Part shown: positions 43,489-52,201 of the stretch, piece by piece | Layout of the letters: every line of letters begins with the position of its first letter | How positions within the stretch are numbered: position 1 is the stretch's first letter | Assembly: GCA_947629915.1 (NCBI GenBank) | Contig: CANRFN010000002.1 | Span: 1-64,000 of the forward strand | Direction of reading: 5' to 3' | DNA: 64,000 bases | DNA from: an uncultured Oscillospiraceae bacterium | GTDB taxonomy: Bacteria; Bacillota; Clostridia; Oscillospirales; Oscillospiraceae | Program-made: the position numbers and the translations under genes | Notes under the pieces: generated by a model | What the model saw: only the letters and a program-made list of their open reading frames with translations | Database searches by the model: none | Told to the model about the DNA's origin: nothing

Positions 43489-45341
43489 GTGAGATCTTTC
43501 AGACCGTGCTCCGCATGAGCATTTCTGCAGGTGTCCTGGCCCTGGCCATTGCGGCGGTGCGGCTGCTCTTCCGGAGGCTGCCCCGGCGGTTCATCTGCTG
43601 CCTCTGGGCCCTGGTGGCCATCCGGCTGTTGGTGCCCTTCTCCATTCAGAGCCCCATGAGCCTGCAGCCCCAGCGGGAGGGCATCGCCCTGTCTCTGCCT
43701 TCCGGGGAGGCTGTGCCCGGCGGGGCAGGGGAGACGGTGCTGCTGAAAGCGGGAGGTGCGGAAGAGACGGCAAAAATGGACGCACAGCCATCGCTTGATC
43801 TGCCGGAGACGCCGGCCAATCCCGCCCTGCTGCCCGTCCAGGAGGTGCTCCCCTGGATCTGGCTTGCCGGCATGGTATTGCTGTTGGCCTGCTCCTTCCT
43901 CCGGTGGATTCGGATGAGACAGCAGCTGGCCACCGCCACCCTCCGGGAGAGGGGCATCAAGGAGAGCGAGTACGTGGCGTCCCCCTTTGTGCTGGGCGTT
44001 TTCAAGCCGGTGATCTACCTGCCGTACCGCATGGAGGATCGAGACCGCGCCCCGGTGATCGCCCATGAGCGGGCCCACATCCGCCGGGGCGATCCCCTCT
44101 GGAAGCTCGTGGGCTTTCTGCTCCTCGCGGTCCACTGGTTCAACCCGGCTCTCTGGCTGGCATATGTCCTGCTGTGCCGGGACATCGAGAGCGCCTGCGA
44201 TGAGGCGGTGATCTGCCGGGAAGATCTGGCGGGCAGACAGGCCTATTGCCAGGCGCTGCTCCGGTGCAGCAGCTGCCGGAACCATCTGGCGGTGTATCCC
44301 CTGTCCTTCGGGGAGATCGGGGTGAAGCGCCGGGTGAAGGCGGTGCTGGGGTATCAGAAGCCGGCTCCCGCGGTACTGCTGCTGGCCGGGACGATCTGTG
44401 TACTCCTCACCGGCTGCTTCCTCACAGATCCCAAGCCCAACCTCAAGTACGTGGCGCCCAGCACTTCTGCGGAGCCGGATTTGAGCCCGGAGACCGTCTT
44501 TGTGCCGCCGTTGGATGCGGTGAGAGAAAACTATACCCCGGACCAGGCGGCAGCGGCGGGCTGCGTGGTGCGCATCTGCGGAGACGGGGACAGCGAGGAC
44601 GAGATCCGCAACTGGGACCGCTGGGTGGGCTTCCTGAACCGCTCCGCCGCGGGAAAAGAGGCTGCGGTGCGCCTGTATGTGCAGTTCGATCCGGACACCT
44701 ACTACGTCTTCGATCTCTCGTACAACGGCTCCAAGTACCGCTGCTGCCTCTGGGACAGGGACGGGGAGACCGGTGAGCCCACCTACCGGGATGAGGAATA
44801 CAAATATCTCGTGCGAAGCGTGGACCAGTTCTCACCCTATGGCCCGATCCAGGAGGGCTATCTTCTGGCAGACAACCCGGAGGCCACCTGGATGGGATAT
44901 ATGAACATGATGCTGTCCTCCCTCTCCGATCCCCCGGGCAGTGAAAACTATCGGCACAGCCGGCTGGTGGATCTCTTCCGCCCCATTGCGCTGGAGGATC
45001 TCCAGCGCAAGGAACTGGGCTGTGCCTATGCCGATCTGGACGGAGACGGAATCCGGGAGACATACTGGATGGGATGCGGTCCCCTGTCTGGACCTTTCAG
45101 CATCACGGTGACGGTGTCCCAGGAGGGGCGGGAGGACGTCTCAAAGGTGTTTGTCCTCGCAGAGGGCAACCAGGCCCGCTTTGAGCAGCCCGGGGACGGC
45201 ACCCTCCAGATCCGCCGGTACCAGGACCTGGACGATACCGGCACGCTGTACAACCTCACGCTTCAGGACGGGGTGCCGGTGCTGCTGCTGGACGGCAGCC
45301 CGGTGAAGTCCGTGGACTACTCCGGCCTGGACCAGGGCTGA
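43485..45341 (+). CDS. M56 family metallopeptidase, BlaR1-like sensor with unknown extracellular domain
   Basis: The GTG start overlaps the repressor stop by four bases. The 618-residue protein has N-terminal membrane helices, the zinc protease motif HERAH (about residue 193) in VIAHERAHIRRGDPLW, and downstream helices including ALWLAYVLLCRDIESACDEAV, where the Glu is a further zinc ligand. After a last membrane segment near residue 300 (VLLLAGTICVLLTGCFL), the outer domain of about 300 residues lacks the Ser-x-x-Lys penicillin-binding motifs of true BlaR1. It should sense something else and cleave the BlaI-like repressor. No beta-lactamase gene is nearby. Confidence 0.9.
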   Translation: MSEIFQTVLRMSISAGVLALAIAAVRLLFRRLPRRFICCLWALVAIRLLVPFSIQSPMSLQPQREGIALSLPSGEAVPGGAGETVLLKAGGAEETAKMDAQPSLDLPETPANPALLPVQEVLPWIWLAGMVLLLACSFLRWIRMRQQLATATLRERGIKESEYVASPFVLGVFKPVIYLPYRMEDRDRAPVIAHERAHIRRGDPLWKLVGFLLLAVHWFNPALWLAYVLLCRDIESACDEAVICREDLAGRQAYCQALLRCSSCRNHLAVYPLSFGEIGVKRRVKAVLGYQKPAPAVLLLAGTICVLLTGCFLTDPKPNLKYVAPSTSAEPDLSPETVFVPPLDAVRENYTPDQAAAAGCVVRICGDGDSEDEIRNWDRWVGFLNRSAAGKEAAVRLYVQFDPDTYYVFDLSYNGSKYRCCLWDRDGETGEPTYRDEEYKYLVRSVDQFSPYGPIQEGYLLADNPEATWMGYMNMMLSSLSDPPGSENYRHSRLVDLFRPIALEDLQRKELGCAYADLDGDGIRETYWMGCGPLSGPFSITVTVSQEGREDVSKVFVLAEGNQARFEQPGDGTLQIRRYQDLDDTGTLYNLTLQDGVPVLLLDGSPVKSVDYSGLDQG

Positions 45342-45374
45342 GGCGATGAGATGGGAATTGCGAGGTGTCTGATG

Positions 45375-45902
45375 ATGAGAAAACAGCTTTGGACGATGGT
45401 TCTGGCGGCACTTCTCCTCTTCTTCCTGTGTGCCTGCGGGGGAGAGGGGGCACAAAAGGAACCGGAATTGGACCTGGATGCGATGGCAGAGACCCTGCGC
45501 ACCTGCGGATACTTTTCAGACGTCATGGAACGGGTAGACTCCATCTCCGTGTCTGAGATGCTGCTTCTGAGCGAGGACCGCACGGAGGCCGCGCCGGAGG
45601 ATCTGGTGGACTCCCGGTACTACGGCGTCACCACGGGGGTTACGGCGAACCAGTTTATCCTCCTGGAGGGGACGGATGCGGAGGCGGCGGAGCGCTTGGA
45701 ACAGGCCTTGCGCACCTACGCGGAGGATCAGAAGTCCGGCTTCGACCTGTATTTTCCGGAGCAGGCGGCGCGGTTTGAAGACCCCGTCCTGGTGCGGCAG
45801 GGCAAGTATGTCCTCTTTGCCATCGGGGAGGACAAGGAGCCGCTGGCAGACCTGTGTGAACGGCTGATCCAGGGGGAGACGGGGAGCCCGAACGAGAGCT
45901 GA
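45375..45902 (+). CDS. DUF4358-like lipoprotein
   Basis: A start at 45375 (MRKQLWTMVLAALLLFFLCACGG) follows GAGGTG; an ATG at 45351 is the longer alternative. The 175-residue protein has a lipobox with Cys near residue 19 and a soluble domain resembling DUF4358 (DSRYYGVTTGVTANQFILLEGTDAEAAERLEQALRTYAEDQK, then GKYVLFAIGED). It may be anchored near the BlaR1-like sensor, since it follows that gene by 33 bp on the same strand, but the family function is unknown. Confidence 0.72.
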   Translation: MRKQLWTMVLAALLLFFLCACGGEGAQKEPELDLDAMAETLRTCGYFSDVMERVDSISVSEMLLLSEDRTEAAPEDLVDSRYYGVTTGVTANQFILLEGTDAEAAERLEQALRTYAEDQKSGFDLYFPEQAARFEDPVLVRQGKYVLFAIGEDKEPLADLCERLIQGETGSPNES

Positions 45903-45923
45903 GACAGCGAAATATGGGAGAGA

Positions 45924-45966
45924 CGCAAGCGCAGCCGGGACGGAGAGCGTCCCGGCTGCGCTTGCG
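45924..45966. terminator. Bidirectional hairpin terminator
   Basis: A perfect 19-bp stem (45924-45942 and 45948-45966) with loop GAGAG between the convergent lipoprotein and secreted GH51 genes. It is the second-longest stem in the window, after the 20-bp one at 22529-22572. Confidence 0.8.
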
Positions 45967-45991
45967 GTATCATGGAGGAGTGAGGTGTCTG

Positions 45992-48853
45992 TTATGCTGT
46001 CTTGATCCGGAGGACCGTCACGGAGTAGGCCCCGGCGGTGTAGTTGAACTGGTCGGAGACCCCTTCCAGCTCGGAGGACTGGAGGGTAACCACCGGGTTC
46101 TGGCCCAGGATGTTGTCGTTGGCGGGGCTGGTGCCCTGAACCAGATCCACGGCGGCGGTGGAACTTGCGAGATTGGCGTTCTGCAGGTCGATGGCGAAGG
46201 TCTGGTCCTGGCCGGAGACGTTCACCAGCTTCACGATGATGTCCCCGGTGTCATCGGTGCTCACCACCTGGTACACGTCCGCCTTGGCGCTGGGGCCGGG
46301 GGTGTAGTCCACATAGAGCTCGTCATCGATGTAGCACTTGACGTTGTCCTCGGAGACCACGATCTTCAGGGAGTAGGTCTTGCCCACCACCAGGCGGATG
46401 TTCCGGGAGGTGCCGCCGATCTGGTCCGACTTGGACCCGTTGGTGACGCTCTGCAGCGCGGACACCGTGTTGCCCCAGCCGCCGATGTTCCAGAAGTAGT
46501 TGTTGTCCTCGTCCTGCACCGCGAAGGGGATCAGGAAGCCCTCGGCGCCGCCGGTCTTGGTGGCCTCCAGGGTGAGGGTGTAGTTCCGCCAGCCGGTGTC
46601 CCCGAAGTACGCGGCGGAGCCGGTGTTGGCAAAGGCGTTGGTGTCTGTGTAGGTGTCGTCCTGGTAGAGCACGCCGTCCTCGATGAACCAGTCTCCATCG
46701 GAGATCGGATCCCACTCGTCCATGGTGTCCGTCTCAAAGTCCTGGGAGGCCAGCACCTCGCCGGTGTCGTTGTCTGTGATCTGGATGTTGTCGAAGGTGG
46801 CGGAGGTGCTCCAGGTGCCCACGCCGACCTTCCCGGAGAAGGCCGGCTTGGTCTCTGTGGTGCCGCCGGCGAGTTCAGACTGGAGCAGCATGGTGCCGGC
46901 GTTTTTGGAGAAAACCTGCTGGACGTAGTAGTTCACGGAGCAGGCGGAGGTGTGGTTGTTGAACCAGATCAGGTCCGGCGCCCAGTGCATGGCGGTGAGC
47001 TCGCCGAAGAGGGGCGCATAGGCCGCCATCACCACGATGTCGCCGTTGCGCTCGAGACCCGTCATGTAGGCCGCCTCGGCCAGGGCGGAGCGGAAGGTGT
47101 TGGACTGGGAGGCGTACTCCCCCAGGAACACGGGGATGCTGCCGCCGAAGCGGGTGTCCGTCAGGGAGGTGCGGCTGTAGTTGTCCGGGTCGTAGTAGTT
47201 GGCGTTGCGGAGGAACCAGTCCGGGTCGTTGTAGTAGTGGTGGTCGGTGGCGCCGGCAAAGTCCGCGATGGTCTTGTCCGGGTTGTCCTCCAGCCAGCGC
47301 TCCGCCTCCTCATAGGAGGCCATGTAATGGTTGCCGCTGTCCCCGTCATCGATGCCGGCGGAGTACATCAGCTCGATGCCCTCGAAGAGCTCGGGGCGCT
47401 CCTCCTTGGCCTCGGCGAAGGCGTCCACAAAGGCCTCATAGTGCTGGTAGTAGTTGTCTGTCCACTGCTCGTTGCCGATGCCGATGTACTTCAGGGCGAA
47501 GGGCTCCGGGTGGCCCATGGCGATGCGGACCTGGCCCCAGACGGTGGTCTCATCGCCCCGGCAGAACTCCACCAGGTCCAGGGCGTCGTCGATGTAGCGC
47601 TGAAACTCCGGGGTGCCCACCGCCGGGCCGGCGCCGTTGCCCTGGGCCATGCAGCAGAGGCCGCAGTTCAGTACCGGCACGCCGATGGCCCCGATGTCTT
47701 CGGCCAACTGGAAGTACTCATAGAAGCCGAGGCCGTAGGACATGAAGGCGGGGTAGGGATCGGAGCTGGTGTTCTCGTTGGTCCAGATGTTCTGGCCCTG
47801 GTTACGGGCGGCCACATCGCCGTAGGTGCCATTGAAGAGCAGGGGGTCCCGGTTTTCGTCCACGCCGATGGAGTCCTTCCAGTCGTAGGCCACGTCCAGG
47901 TTCACGCCCTCAATCACGCAGCCGCCGGGGAAGCGGAGAAAGCGGGGCTGCAGGGCCTCCAGCTTTTCCGCGAGATCTTTGCGCAGGCCGTTCTCCCGGC
48001 CGTTGTACGTGTCCTTGGGGAAGAGGGAGACCATGTCCAGGGCGGCGCTGCCCTTGTCCATGGTGACCTCCAGCAGCACGCCGGAGGAGGCGGTCTGAGA
48101 ACTTGTGAGCTCCAGCTGGTACTGGGCCCACGCCCCGGTGAGGGCCGGGATCTCCCCGTGGGCGACGCTCTCCCCATCCACTGTGATGTCCACATGGAGG
48201 GGGCTGGTATAGCCGTCCAGGCCCTTGGCCCAGACGGAGAAGGTGTAGCTGGCGCCCTCATTCACCGCGATGCCGTCCAGGTAGCCCTGGTTGGCGATGC
48301 CGGCGTGCTCCTCGGAGGTGTTCTCCAGCACGGCGTAGTTGGTGTTGTTTTGGTTGAGGCAGCCCTCCAGGTCGTCCACGGCCACCTCTACGGAGATGTC
48401 GCCCACCTCGCTCCAGGCGTGGAGCGCATCTCCCTGGGCTAGCTTGGTGAACTCGAAGGAGCGGTTCTGTACCAGCTCGGCGTAGAGGCCGCCGTCTGCG
48501 GCGAAGTTGATGTCCTCGATGAAGATGCCGAAGAGCATGTCGCTGATGGCATGGACCTGATTTTCGGCGTCCACCGTGAGGGTGTAGTTGGTGTTGGCGG
48601 TGTCATAGGCGGAGAGCTCTCCCGGGTTGCCGAAGGGCCCCTGGGGTGCAGGCTCCTCCGTGGGCTCCACGGCAGGTGCCTCGGTAGGCTCAGCTGCGGG
48701 GGCCTCCGTGGGCTCGGCGGCCGGTGCCTCGGTGGGGTTCACAGTAGGGGCGGCGGTAGGAGTGGTCTCCCCGCCGCCGCAGCCGGCGAGCAGAGCTGCC
48801 AGAAGGGAGAGGCACAGCATAATGCTGATGAGCCTGGGCAGGTGATGACGCAT
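45992..48853 (-). CDS. Secreted GH51-type alpha-L-arabinofuranosidase lipoprotein
   Basis: A 953-residue lipoprotein (lipobox LLAALLAGC, Cys near residue 25). A low-complexity linker of EPTEAPA-type repeats spans residues 33-68. Then come a GH51 start (ISDMLFGIFIEDINFAADGGLYAELVQNRSFE), a carbohydrate-binding module-like insertion to about 270, the catalytic barrel (FLRFPGGCVIEG, acid/base Glu in IGIGNEQW, nucleophile region FLGEYAS), and a lectin-like domain at about 660-830 before the C-terminal beta domain. It removes arabinose from polymers at the cell surface. A divergent AraC-type regulator probably controls it. Confidence 0.9.
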   Translation of the reverse strand: MRHHLPRLISIMLCLSLLAALLAGCGGGETTPTAAPTVNPTEAPAAEPTEAPAAEPTEAPAVEPTEEPAPQGPFGNPGELSAYDTANTNYTLTVDAENQVHAISDMLFGIFIEDINFAADGGLYAELVQNRSFEFTKLAQGDALHAWSEVGDISVEVAVDDLEGCLNQNNTNYAVLENTSEEHAGIANQGYLDGIAVNEGASYTFSVWAKGLDGYTSPLHVDITVDGESVAHGEIPALTGAWAQYQLELTSSQTASSGVLLEVTMDKGSAALDMVSLFPKDTYNGRENGLRKDLAEKLEALQPRFLRFPGGCVIEGVNLDVAYDWKDSIGVDENRDPLLFNGTYGDVAARNQGQNIWTNENTSSDPYPAFMSYGLGFYEYFQLAEDIGAIGVPVLNCGLCCMAQGNGAGPAVGTPEFQRYIDDALDLVEFCRGDETTVWGQVRIAMGHPEPFALKYIGIGNEQWTDNYYQHYEAFVDAFAEAKEERPELFEGIELMYSAGIDDGDSGNHYMASYEEAERWLEDNPDKTIADFAGATDHHYYNDPDWFLRNANYYDPDNYSRTSLTDTRFGGSIPVFLGEYASQSNTFRSALAEAAYMTGLERNGDIVVMAAYAPLFGELTAMHWAPDLIWFNNHTSACSVNYYVQQVFSKNAGTMLLQSELAGGTTETKPAFSGKVGVGTWSTSATFDNIQITDNDTGEVLASQDFETDTMDEWDPISDGDWFIEDGVLYQDDTYTDTNAFANTGSAAYFGDTGWRNYTLTLEATKTGGAEGFLIPFAVQDEDNNYFWNIGGWGNTVSALQSVTNGSKSDQIGGTSRNIRLVVGKTYSLKIVVSEDNVKCYIDDELYVDYTPGPSAKADVYQVVSTDDTGDIIVKLVNVSGQDQTFAIDLQNANLASSTAAVDLVQGTSPANDNILGQNPVVTLQSSELEGVSDQFNYTAGAYSVTVLRIKTA

Positions 48854-48888
48854 GGCGGTTTCCTCCGTTTCAAAATCGGTCTCAGCGT

Positions 48889-48929
48889 GGTTGCAATTGT
48901 CTGCTGCAGCCAGTATAATCGTTGCAACC
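48889..48929. promoter_or_regulatory. AraC gene promoter within a wide inverted repeat
   Basis: Plus-strand promoter: TTGCAA (48891-48896), 17-bp spacer, TATAAT (48914-48919). It is bracketed by an exact inverted repeat GGTTGCAA (48889-48896) and TTGCAACC (48922-48929), a likely operator controlling both the regulator and the divergent GH51 gene. Confidence 0.65.
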
Positions 48930-48993
48930 GGAAAAGTCTATGAAGTATCTTGCCGGTTCACTTGATCTTTTCTGCAATCGAGGAGGCCTGCTT

Positions 48994-49782
48994 ATGCTCC
49001 GTGTCACCCAGGTGGGATACCACTTTGTGAATCTGAACGGCCTGGACATCCAGAGGCCGGAGGGGGAGGACCAGTACCTGCTGCTCTTCTTCCGGACGGA
49101 CACCGAGGTCCGCATGGACGGGGTCTATCGGCCGGTGCCCCGGTTCAGCTTCTTCCTGTACCCCAAGGGAGCGCCCCAGTCCTATCGCAAGACGGACGGG
49201 GACTTTCTCAACGACTGGATGTACTTCGACCTCCTCCAGGACCCGGAGTACTTTCAGAAGCTGAACATCCCCCTCTGCACCCCCATCCACCTCCGCAATC
49301 CCGCGCCCCTGAACACCCTGATGATGGAGATGTTCAACGACTGGTTCTATGACTCCGCCTCCCCGGACGGCATCCTGGCGGACAAGGCCAACACCTTCTT
49401 TCACCGGCTCAGCGGCAGCCTCGCCCTGGAGCAGAACCGCGCCGGCAGCCGCAACGCCCACATCAGCGAGCTCAGTGAACTGCGAAACCGCCTGCTAAAC
49501 TTCTCCCTCCTTCCAAGCAACAGCGCCTCCATCGCCAGATCCCTGCACATGAGCGTGTCCAACCTGGAGCACCTCTATAAGGAGCTCTTCCACTCCACCA
49601 TCGCCCAGGACATGATCCAGGGCCGGATCCAGCACGCCTGCGTTCTGCTGCGGAGTACGGACACTCCGGTCACCAACGTGGCGTACATCTGCGGGTACGA
49701 GAGCCCGGAGCACTTCTCCCGGCAGTTTAAGAAAAATATGGGCTGCTCCCCCCAGCAGTACCGAGACCGAGTGCAGGGGTAG
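48994..49782 (+). CDS. AraC family transcriptional regulator
   Basis: A start at 48994 (MLRVTQVGYHFVN) after AGGAGG gives 262 residues. The N-terminal half is a cupin-like sensing domain (QYLLLFFRTDTEVRMDG, FFLYPKGAPQSYR). The C-terminus has both AraC helix-turn-helix motifs (SIARSLHMSVSNLEHLYKELF and NVAYICGYESPEHFSRQFKKNMGCSPQQYR). It is divergent from the secreted GH51 gene and probably activates it in response to arabinose-containing sugars. A strong promoter with a flanking inverted repeat suggests autoregulation. Confidence 0.92.
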   Translation: MLRVTQVGYHFVNLNGLDIQRPEGEDQYLLLFFRTDTEVRMDGVYRPVPRFSFFLYPKGAPQSYRKTDGDFLNDWMYFDLLQDPEYFQKLNIPLCTPIHLRNPAPLNTLMMEMFNDWFYDSASPDGILADKANTFFHRLSGSLALEQNRAGSRNAHISELSELRNRLLNFSLLPSNSASIARSLHMSVSNLEHLYKELFHSTIAQDMIQGRIQHACVLLRSTDTPVTNVAYICGYESPEHFSRQFKKNMGCSPQQYRDRVQG

Positions 49783-49809
49783 GGGGAAAGGCGAATCTGG
49801 ACATGGAAA

Positions 49810-49841
49810 ATCGCCGCCGTCCCGGCCGGGACGGCGGCGAT
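49810..49841. terminator. Bidirectional hairpin terminator
   Basis: A 32-bp perfect palindrome (arms 49810-49825 and 49826-49841) between the convergent AraC and EF-G-like genes, preceded by AAAA on the plus strand. Confidence 0.75.
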
Positions 49842-49855
49842 GAAGTCTATGGGGA

Positions 49856-51907
49856 TTACTCTTCCTGCATGGCCTTCGCCGCGGCGATGGCCTTCTCCTG
49901 GGCCGGGCCCGGGCAGTCCTCGTAGCGGATGAAGTGGAAGGTGAAGGATCCGCGAGACTGGGTCATGGCCCGGAGGTCGATGGCATAGGAGGTCATCTCA
50001 GCCATGGGCACCTCGGCCTCCAGCACCTGCTCGCCATTGCCGGTGGGGTTCATGCCCATCACGCGGCCCCGGCGCTTGGTGATGTCGCCCATGACATCGC
50101 CCATGTAGTTGTCCGGAATGGTCACCTTCAGCTCGCCGATGGGCTCCAGGAGCACCGGGCTGGCCTCGGGCATGGCGGCCTTGTAGGACAGCTGGGCGGC
50201 GGTCTTGAAGGCGATTTCGGAGGAGTCCACCGGGTGATAGCTTCCATCGTACAGCACGCACTTCAGGTTCACCACGGGGTAGCCCGCCAGCGGGCCGTGG
50301 ATGCAGGCTTCGCGGAGGCCCTTCTCAACGGCGGGGAAGAAGTTCTTGGGCACGGCGCCGCCGAACACTTCCTCTTCGAACACCATGTCCTCGGAGTCCG
50401 GGTTGAACTCGAAGCGGACCCACACATCGCCGAACTGGCCGCTGCCGCCGGTCTGCTTCTTGTGCCGTCCCTGCTTGGATACGGTCTTGCGGATCTTCTC
50501 GCGGTACGGCACGCGGATCTCGGAGAGCTCGGCCTCCACGTTGAAGCGGCTCTTCAGCTTGGACACCAGCACATCGATCTGGATGTCGCCGGCGCCGGTG
50601 AGCACCATCTGGTGGGTCTCGGCGTTGTTGGCCAGATTGAAGGAGGGGTCCTCATCGTTGAGGCGATAGAGGCCCTGGGCCACCTTGTCCTCCTGGCCGC
50701 GGACCTTCGGGGCGATGGCCACGGAGTAGTTGGGCTCTGCGAAGGGGATGGGCTTCAGCTCGATGTCGCTGCCGGCGGGGCAGAGGGTGTCGTTGGTCTT
50801 CACCTTGTCCATCTTGCCGATGGCGCCGATGTCGCCGCAGGGGATCTCCTTGATCTCCTCGGTCTTCTTGCCCCGCATGGTGTAGAGGCGGCCCAGCTTA
50901 TCGGTGGAGTTGAGGCGCGGGTTGTACAGGCTGAGGTCCGAGGTGATGGTGCCGGAGACGGCCTTGATCAGGGTGTACTTGCCGTACTGATCTGCCACGG
51001 TCTTGAACACGAATGCCACGGGGGCGCCGCTGGGGTCTACGGCAACAGTCTCGCCGTCCACGGTCTCCATGGGCTTGCCCTCGGCCGGGTTGGGGGCCAG
51101 AGCGATGATGTTGTCCAGGAGCATGGCGCTGCCCAGGCCTGTGATGGCGGAGCCGCAGAGCACGGGCACCAGGCTGGCGTCCCGGACACCGATGGCGATG
51201 CCCTTGGCGGTGTCCTCTGCGTTCAGCTCCATCTCCTCGAAGAACTTCTCCATCAGCTCCTCATCGGTGCCGGCGGCGGATTCCATGAGCTCTGCCCGCA
51301 GACTCTCTACCTCATCGGCCATGTCGCCGGGGATGGCGATCTCGGTGCGCTTGCCGCCCTTGCCCACCTGATAGGCCTTGCCTACCACCAGGTCTACCAC
51401 GCAGCTGTTGTCCGGGGCCGGGGCTGCCACGGGGGCGATGCCGGTGCCGAAGCGGGCGCGGAGGGCCTCGATGGTGCCGGCGTAGTCTGCATTGTCCTCA
51501 TCCGTCTTGGAGACGTAGATGAAGCGGGGCAGGTTGCGCTCTTCGCAGTATCTCCAGGCCTTCTCCAGGCCCACGGAGACGCCGTCCTTGGCAGAGCAGA
51601 CCAGCACGGCTGCGTCTGCGGCGGCCAGAGCGGACATCACCTCACCGGCGAAGTCGAAGGCGCCGGGGGCGTCCAGCACGTTGATCTTGCAGCCCTTGTA
51701 CTCCACGGGGGCGATGGCCAGGGAGATGGAAATCTGGCGCTTGACTTCTTCCGCGTCATAGTCGCAGACGGTGTTGCCGTCTACGGTTTTTCCCATACGG
51801 TCTACGGCACCGGTGACATACAGAAGGCTTTCAGCAAGGGTGGTCTTGCCGCTTCCGCTGTGGCCGAGCAGGCAGATGTTGCGGATGTTTTGCACAGAAT
51901 AGCTCAT
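49856..51907 (-). CDS. EF-G-like translational GTPase (FusA2 type)
   Basis: A 683-residue protein of the EF-G/TetM group. The P-loop is GHSGSGKTTL, not the AHIDAGKTT of true EF-G; the G3 motif is DAPGAFDF and the G4 motif SKTD. Domains II-V follow, with a domain IV segment KQTGGSGQFGDVWVRFEF and C-terminal EVPMAEMTSYAIDLRAMTQSRGSFTF. These features mark the second EF-G paralog (sometimes called EF-G2), whose role is not fully settled. The promoter TTGCCA-17-TATAAT (minus strand, 51998 down to 51970) is strong. It has no operon partner. Confidence 0.9.
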   Translation of the reverse strand: MSYSVQNIRNICLLGHSGSGKTTLAESLLYVTGAVDRMGKTVDGNTVCDYDAEEVKRQISISLAIAPVEYKGCKINVLDAPGAFDFAGEVMSALAAADAAVLVCSAKDGVSVGLEKAWRYCEERNLPRFIYVSKTDEDNADYAGTIEALRARFGTGIAPVAAPAPDNSCVVDLVVGKAYQVGKGGKRTEIAIPGDMADEVESLRAELMESAAGTDEELMEKFFEEMELNAEDTAKGIAIGVRDASLVPVLCGSAITGLGSAMLLDNIIALAPNPAEGKPMETVDGETVAVDPSGAPVAFVFKTVADQYGKYTLIKAVSGTITSDLSLYNPRLNSTDKLGRLYTMRGKKTEEIKEIPCGDIGAIGKMDKVKTNDTLCPAGSDIELKPIPFAEPNYSVAIAPKVRGQEDKVAQGLYRLNDEDPSFNLANNAETHQMVLTGAGDIQIDVLVSKLKSRFNVEAELSEIRVPYREKIRKTVSKQGRHKKQTGGSGQFGDVWVRFEFNPDSEDMVFEEEVFGGAVPKNFFPAVEKGLREACIHGPLAGYPVVNLKCVLYDGSYHPVDSSEIAFKTAAQLSYKAAMPEASPVLLEPIGELKVTIPDNYMGDVMGDITKRRGRVMGMNPTGNGEQVLEAEVPMAEMTSYAIDLRAMTQSRGSFTFHFIRYEDCPGPAQEKAIAAAKAMQEE

Positions 51908-51969
51908 AGAATCGTACCACTCCTAAATATGTTTGGTGAGAGCCCTTGGCTCAGAACACTCTACCCGCC

Positions 51970-51998
51970 ATTATAACAGAACAAAAAGGCAGTGGCAA
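51970..51998 (-). promoter_or_regulatory. Promoter of the EF-G-like gene
   Basis: On the minus strand, TTGCCA (51993-51998) and TATAAT (51970-51975) with a 17-bp spacer, about 60 bp upstream of the ATG at 51907. Confidence 0.75.
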
Positions 51999-52158
51999 CC
52001 GCTAATTTGATGATTCCCACACATTTTTTTGAAATTGTCCGTCCTATGCGGACATCTGTTTCCTGTATGAGGACAGAAGCCGGCTGTTTCTGGGATATTT
52101 CGTGGGAAGGGGGCGGAAGGGCCAGCTTTTGCGCATCAAAGCGGTGGCCGCTGTAACA

Positions 52159-52192
52159 AAACACGGCAGTCCGCGTCCGGACTGCCGTGTTT
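52159..52192 (-). terminator. Terminator of the sigma/anti-sigma operon
   Basis: A perfect 15-bp stem (52159-52173 and 52178-52192) with loop CGTC, 10 bp after the anti-sigma stop. On the minus strand the outer end runs into TTTGTT. Confidence 0.8.
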
Positions 52193-52201
52193 GGGATTCA
52201 T

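Noticed and set aside
43485..45341. A true BlaR1 beta-lactam receptor
   Set aside because: The outer domain lacks the Ser-x-x-Lys and related penicillin-binding motifs, and no beta-lactamase gene is nearby.
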